DNA of 6,844 bases from Lachnospiraceae bacterium (lineage in GTDB: Bacteria > Bacillota > Clostridia > Lachnospirales > Lachnospiraceae). Every line of letters starts with the position of its first letter. Within the stretch, counting starts at the first letter, position 1. Shown piece by piece: positions 4,691-6,844 of this stretch. The DNA lies in contig JAJQCL010000186.1 in the NCBI GenBank assembly GCA_021202715.1, positions 1-6,844 of the forward strand. Direction: 5' to 3'. The position numbers and the translations under genes are program-made. Below the pieces are notes generated by a model. It was given only the letters and a program-made list of their open reading frames with translations, was not told the origin of the DNA and searched no databases.

Positions 4691-6844
4691 TTATGCCCTC
4701 TTTTCCTTTCTTCTCGAATAAAACGCCTGAATCCGTGCGGCTTCTTCATCCACACCGTGTCCCATGATTCGATCCGTCAGCTCCAGCATTTCCTTGTATT
4801 CCTTCGGAATGATCTTTCGGAACCGGGAGACGTAGTTCATGAAATCCTCCAGGATCCTTTGTCCCTTCACAGAACCCGTGGCCTCCACATGCTCACGGAT
4901 CAGCTGTTTCAGAAGCTGAATATCCTCGCTCTCGGTCACCGTCTCCAGATAGACCAGCTCCCGGTTCAGGTTCAGATAAAGGTCGTTGCTCATATCCAGA
5001 ACGTAGGCCACGCCGCCGCTCATGCCGGCCGCGAAATTCTTGCCGGCCTCACCGAGGATGACCGCCACACCGCCGGTCATGTATTCACAGCCGTGGTTCC
5101 CCACGCCCTCGACGACCGCCGTGGCGCCGGAATTGCGGACACAGAACCGTTCACCGGCCACACCGTTGACAAAAACCTTGCCGCCGGTCGCGCCATAGAG
5201 AGCCACATTTCCAATAATAATGTTATCCTCTGCGGACAGCTTTGACTTGCGGTCCGGGAAGACGACGATCCGCCCGCCGGACAAGCCCTTGCCCAGATGG
5301 TCGTTGCTGTCGCCCTCAAGCTCCAGCGTAACGCCCTTCGGCAGGAACGCGCCGAAGCTCTGTCCTCCGTGACCTCTGGCGTGAATTACCATCGTATTGT
5401 CATCCAGCGTGTTGCCGAACCTTCTTGTCACCTCAGAGCCCAGCATCGTACCGAAGGTCCGGTCGGTGTTGCCCACCTTTACCGAGATTTCCTTCTTCGC
5501 GCCGGTCTTAAGACTCTCGGCGAACTTCGGGATCAGCACCCGTGCATCCAGCGTTTTATTCAGATGGAAATCATAGCTGTTTCCCTCTTTAAAGTGCAGC
5601 TGATCGCGCGGCGCGTCATCATAGCACAGAGCCGCCAGACGCAGCGTGTTGGCACGGGGATTTTCCTTACCAATATTTCTCTTCGTCTTCAGGAACTCGG
5701 AGCGTCCGCAGAGCTCCTCGATGCTGTGCATACCGAGCTTCGCCATGATCTCCCGCAGATCCTGCGCCATGAACTTCATAAAGTTCTCCACATACTCGGG
5801 CTTGCCCTTGAAGTTCTTCCGCAGTTCAGGGTTCTGCGTCGTCACGCCGACCGGGCAGGTATCCAGGTTGCAGACACGCATCATCACACAGCCCATGCTC
5901 ACCAGCGGGCCGGTACCGAAGCCGAAGCCCTCGGCGCCCATCATGCAGGCGATCGCCACATCGCGGCCTGTCATCAGCTTGCCGTCGGTCTCCAGACGCA
6001 CCTTGTTCCGCAGACCGTTCTGGATCAGCGTCTGATGCGTCTCCGCCAGGCCGACCTCCCACGGCAGTCCCGCGTTATAGATCGAGCTCCGGGGCGCTGC
6101 GCCGGTCCCGCCGACCGCGCCGGAGATCAGGATGACCTCCGCACCGGCCTTGGCCACACCGGCGGCAATCGTGCCCACACCAGCTTCCGAGACCAGCTTG
6201 ACGGAGATATCCGCCTGATTGTTCGCGTTTTTCAGATCATAGATCAGCTGCGCCAGATCCTCGATCGAATAAATGTCGTGATGCGGGGGCGGCGAGATCA
6301 GTCCCACGCCGGGCGTGGAATTCCGCGTTTCCGCAACCCAGGGGTAGACCTTGGCGCCGGGCAGATGTCCGCCCTCGCCGGGCTTCGCACCCTGCGCGAT
6401 CTTGATCTGCAGCTCCTTGGCGTCGACCAGATAATGGCTTGTTACACCGAAACGCCCAGAAGCCACCTGTTTGATCGCATGACCTCTCCAGATGCCGTCA
6501 GCGTTGGGGGCGCTCCTCTCCTCAGGCTGTCCGCCCTCACCGGTGTTGGAACGGCCGCCCAGATGGTTCATGGCCACCGCCAGCGTCTCATGCGCCTCCG
6601 GAGACAGGGAACCGTAGGACATGGCGCCCGTCCGGAAATGCTTGACGATCTCCTCGACGCTCTGCACTTCCTCGATCGGGATACCGCCGTCCTCGGGATA
6701 CACGATATCAATCAGGCTGCGCAGGTTCGTCTCACGATCCTCACCAATGACGGCCGTCTCATACTGTTTGAACAGATCATAGCTGCCGGTCCAGCAGGCC
6801 TGCTGCAGCAAATGAATCGTCAGAGGATTGTACAGATGGTCCTC
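4691..6844 (-). CDS. gltB: Glutamate synthase large subunit GltB, C-terminal half (5' end outside window)
   Basis: The frame is open to the right edge, so the 717 visible residues are about the C-terminal half of a protein usually near 1,500. The N-terminal class II amidotransferase domain is missing only because of the edge; the fragment opens in the linker (YNPLTIHLLQQACWTGSYDL). The FMN-binding synthase domain follows, with RTGAMSYGSLSPEAH (about 71-85), AQGAKPGEGGHLPG (150-163), SGAVGGTGAAP (241-251) and LETDGKLMTGRD. The 3Fe-4S cysteines are C319-x5-C325-x4-C330 in GCVMMRVCNLDTCPVG. From about 450 to 630 comes the GXGXG beta-helix domain, with many spaced glycines (GATGGKVFVNG, GNHGCEYMTGG, AAGMSGG). 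It binds FMN, condenses ammonia with 2-oxoglutarate and takes electrons from GltD. No disrupting stop or frameshift is seen. The promoter lies outside the window. A TTG at 6811 could be mistaken for a start, but coding clearly continues upstream. Confidence 0.97.
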   Translation of the reverse strand, partial: EDHLYNPLTIHLLQQACWTGSYDLFKQYETAVIGEDRETNLRSLIDIVYPEDGGIPIEEVQSVEEIVKHFRTGAMSYGSLSPEAHETLAVAMNHLGGRSNTGEGGQPEERSAPNADGIWRGHAIKQVASGRFGVTSHYLVDAKELQIKIAQGAKPGEGGHLPGAKVYPWVAETRNSTPGVGLISPPPHHDIYSIEDLAQLIYDLKNANNQADISVKLVSEAGVGTIAAGVAKAGAEVILISGAVGGTGAAPRSSIYNAGLPWEVGLAETHQTLIQNGLRNKVRLETDGKLMTGRDVAIACMMGAEGFGFGTGPLVSMGCVMMRVCNLDTCPVGVTTQNPELRKNFKGKPEYVENFMKFMAQDLREIMAKLGMHSIEELCGRSEFLKTKRNIGKENPRANTLRLAALCYDDAPRDQLHFKEGNSYDFHLNKTLDARVLIPKFAESLKTGAKKEISVKVGNTDRTFGTMLGSEVTRRFGNTLDDNTMVIHARGHGGQSFGAFLPKGVTLELEGDSNDHLGKGLSGGRIVVFPDRKSKLSAEDNIIIGNVALYGATGGKVFVNGVAGERFCVRNSGATAVVEGVGNHGCEYMTGGVAVILGEAGKNFAAGMSGGVAYVLDMSNDLYLNLNRELVYLETVTESEDIQLLKQLIREHVEATGSVKGQRILEDFMNYVSRFRKIIPKEYKEMLELTDRIMGHGVDEEAARIQAFYSRRKEKRA
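4696..4700 (-). promoter_or_regulatory. gltD ribosome binding site inside the end of gltB
   Basis: GAGGG on the minus strand, 8 bases before the gltD ATG (4687-4685). It overlaps the last codons of gltB, whose TAA is at 4693-4691. The arrangement suggests that ribosomes finishing GltB help initiation of GltD, keeping the two subunits in balance. Confidence 0.6.

Noticed and set aside
4595..5245. 216-residue open frame on the plus strand
   Set aside because: Antisense across the gltB-gltD junction, with no start signal or domain.
6092..6124. GltB FMN loop reads SGAVGGTGAAP instead of the often seen GG-preceding His/Tyr-Asp form
   Set aside because: The two residues before GGTGA vary among known glutamate synthases (for example an Asn-Ser version), so this is not evidence of lost activity.

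Overview
The window reads as ordinary chromosome of an anaerobic or facultatively anaerobic bacterium, most likely a fairly GC-rich member of the Clostridia. That placement is an inference. It rests on the GltD iron-sulfur spacing, the aldo/keto reductase-ferredoxin type, strong AGGAGG-like ribosome binding sites and GC of roughly 58-65% in the lines I counted. No tRNA, rRNA, CRISPR array or recognisable insertion sequence is visible.

Layout, left to right. Positions 1-206 hold the C-terminal end of a plus-strand membrane protein of unknown family. A bidirectional hairpin terminator (215-258) separates it from everything else, which lies on the minus strand. In the direction of minus-strand transcription, from the right edge, the genes are: gltB (6844-4691, N-terminal half outside the window), gltD (4687-3173), a 226-base gap with a long inverted repeat and a candidate promoter, an aldo/keto reductase fused to a two-cluster ferredoxin domain (2946-1789), a 114-base gap without a clear signal, and citXG (1674-280), a fused enzyme that makes and attaches the citrate lyase prosthetic group.

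How the genes work together. GltB and GltD form NADPH-dependent glutamate synthase (GOGAT), which converts glutamine plus 2-oxoglutarate into two glutamates. The two genes are 3 bases apart and are surely co-transcribed. The reductase appears to have its own promoter and may be co-transcribed with citXG. CitXG provides the 2'-(5''-phosphoribosyl)-3'-dephospho-CoA arm of the citrate lyase acyl carrier protein, so the genome should encode citrate lyase (citDEF) elsewhere; none of it is in the window. Citrate lyase feeds carbon from citrate towards oxaloacetate, so a loose link to 2-oxoglutarate and glutamate metabolism is possible but not shown here.

No clearly new system was found. The points most worth a second look are the fused CitX-CitG gene apart from citrate lyase, the 52-base inverted repeat after gltD, and the two small palindromes lying on the candidate promoter of the reductase.
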